Positions 6,604-7,698 of a stretch of 7,698 nt of DNA are shown here, piece after piece. Source of the DNA: SIG710 sp045587665. GTDB lineage: Bacteria; Bacillota; Clostridia; Oscillospirales; CAG-272. Position 1 is the stretch's first letter; each line of letters opens with the position of its first letter. A program made the translations under genes and the position numbers. The stretch is taken from contig JAZNCT010000017.1 of assembly GCA_045587665.1 (NCBI GenBank), positions 1-7,698 on the forward strand. Reading direction: 5' to 3'. The notes under the pieces were generated by a model. That model was not told where the DNA came from and ran no database searches. It worked only from the letters and a program-made list of their open reading frames with translations.

Positions 6604-6906
6604 ATGAGGAATTCCAAGATAGGAGACGAAGGTCTTGACAGACTGTTTAAGGGAATACTGCAGCTTCGGGATATTGACGAGTGCTATGCCTTCTTTGAGG
6701 ACCTTTGCACAATACCCGAGCTTAAGGAAATGTCAAGGCGAATGACGGCAGCAAAAATGCTGAGAGAGAACAGGGTATATTCCGAAATAGCGGAGCTTAC
6801 AGGTCTCAGCACGGCAACTATCAGTAGGGTAAACCGTTCGCTTAAATACGGAAATGACGGATATGTTACGGTGTTTTCCCGTCTCGAGGAGGGCAAGGAT
6901 GACTGA
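6604..6906 (+). CDS. YerC/YecD family TrpR-related DNA-binding protein
   Basis: The 100-residue protein resembles Bacillus YerC (about 104 residues) along its length: LDRLFKGILQL (11-21), CYAFFEDLCTIPEL (27-40), MSRRMTAAKML (43-53) and a helix-turn-helix ending in TGLSTATISRVNRSLKYGNDGY (66-87). It belongs to the Trp repressor superfamily, small dimeric helical regulators. No ligand or target of the YerC branch can be read from the sequence, and tryptophan binding should not be assumed. It starts one base after the murC stop and overlaps the methyltransferase by 8 bases, so it is probably translated from the murC transcript. Its presence suggests autoregulation or control of cell-envelope genes, which is inference only. 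Confidence 0.92.
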   Translation: MRNSKIGDEGLDRLFKGILQLRDIDECYAFFEDLCTIPELKEMSRRMTAAKMLRENRVYSEIAELTGLSTATISRVNRSLKYGNDGYVTVFSRLEEGKDD

Positions 6907-7698
6907 GGGATATGAAGTTATTGCCCGGGTTTATGACAGGCTGAACGCTGACATTGATTATAAAAAATGGGCTGATTTTGCTGAACAGATATTTGAGAGG
7001 TATCTAAAAGAAAGGCCTGAGATAGTTCTTGACCTCGCCTGCGGCACGGGCAGTATGACTGCAGAGCTTGCTCTGAGAGGCTATGATATGATCGGGGTTG
7101 ACGGCTCGGAGCAGATGCTCTCGGTTGCCGCAGAGCGGGCATATGTGAATTTTGGCGAGGAGGACGAATACCGCTTGCCTATCCTATATCTTCTTCAGGA
7201 TATGAGGAGCTTTGAGCTTTATGGAACGGTGGGCGCCGTTCTCTGCTGTCTTGATAGCATAAACTATCTTGTGGGGGACGGTGATCTTGAAAAATGCTTT
7301 GCCACTGTTCATAACTATCTTGATCCCGACGGAGTGTTTATTTTTGATGTCAACACGCCATATAAGTTCAAAAATGTATATGGCGACAATGCTTATATTC
7401 TTGAAGAAGAGATAGATGAAGCGGCTGTATACTGTGGCTGGCAGAACAGCTATAATGAAAAAAGCGGCTTGTGCGATTTTTATCTGACACTTTTTTCGGA
7501 AAATGAGGACGGAAGCTATACCCGTGCTGAGGAGCATCAGCGTGAGCGTAAATATGAGCTTTGCGAAATAAAAAATGCTCTGCAGAAATGCGGATTTGAA
7601 TGGCTTGGCGCTTTTTCGGATTATAATTTCAAAGAGGCAGGACAGAATGACGAGCGGTGGTATATCATCGCAAGAGAAGTCGGAGGCCAAGCGGTCTT
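6899..7698 (+). CDS. Class I SAM-dependent methyltransferase (YqeM-like), 3' end outside window
   Basis: The frame is open from ATG at 6899 to the window end, giving 266 visible residues. SAM-binding features are clear: motif I VLDLACGTG (43-51), the acidic residue after strand 2 in IGVDGSEQML (65-74), LQDMRSF (99-105), the CCLDSINYL stretch (116-124) and FIFDVNTP (147-154). The N-terminal pattern of an early Tyr-Asp followed by DYKKWADF is typical of YqeM-like enzymes of Firmicutes, which are about 250 residues, so little should be missing. The methyl acceptor is unknown. Translation is probably coupled: ATGACTGA overlaps the regulator's stop, with GGAGG (6888-6892) six bases before the ATG. 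Confidence 0.9.
   Translation, partial: MTEGYEVIARVYDRLNADIDYKKWADFAEQIFERYLKERPEIVLDLACGTGSMTAELALRGYDMIGVDGSEQMLSVAAERAYVNFGEEDEYRLPILYLLQDMRSFELYGTVGAVLCCLDSINYLVGDGDLEKCFATVHNYLDPDGVFIFDVNTPYKFKNVYGDNAYILEEEIDEAAVYCGWQNSYNEKSGLCDFYLTLFSENEDGSYTRAEEHQRERKYELCEIKNALQKCGFEWLGAFSDYNFKEAGQNDERWYIIAREVGGQAV

Noticed and set aside
6583..6606. TTG at 6583 as start of the YerC-type regulator
   Set aside because: It lacks a ribosome binding site and would add residues not usual for the family; ATG 6604 has AAGGGA ten bases upstream.

Overview
The window looks like chromosomal DNA of an anaerobic, endospore-forming Clostridia member, probably a gut Oscillospiraceae/Ruminococcaceae-type bacterium. 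This is inferred from a SipL-like spore-coat morphogenesis gene, spoVG, a YerC-type TrpR-related regulator, strong AAGGAGG ribosome binding sites and moderate-to-low GC. No species can be named from the sequence alone.

Layout: (1) Positions 1-1572 hold the 3' part of a large serine recombinase whose start, including the catalytic serine, lies upstream of the window. Its C-rich codon use differs from the genes to its right, so it is probably the terminal gene of an integrated element whose edge should fall between about 1573 and 1690. (2) A short convergent spacer with a perfect inverted repeat separates it from a minus-strand gene (1686-3266) for a DUF3794/SPOCS plus LysM protein of SipL type, preceded by a sequence closely resembling a mother-cell sigma-E promoter. 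(3) A 336-base divergent spacer holds that promoter, a back-to-back vegetative-type promoter and an unexplained leader of about 225 bases with nested long-range pairing. (4) A YegS/DgkB-like lipid kinase follows (3603-4559, plus). (5) It converges on spoVG (4646-4954, minus), which has its own strong terminator. (6) A 238-base divergent spacer carries promoters for spoVG and murC and several TGTGAA boxes. (7) A tightly packed plus-strand operon follows: murC (5193-6602), a YerC/TrpR-family regulator (6604-6906) and a class I SAM methyltransferase (6899 to past the window end), with a 1-nt gap and then an 8-nt overlap.

The right-hand three quarters is housekeeping and sporulation DNA: peptidoglycan precursor synthesis (MurC), phospholipid/diacylglycerol recycling (lipid kinase), a pleiotropic nucleic-acid-binding regulator (SpoVG) and coat assembly (SipL-like). 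The left end is accessory DNA. No clearly new multi-gene system is visible. The least explained parts are the lipid kinase leader, the recombinase/sipL junction and the putative operator between spoVG and murC.
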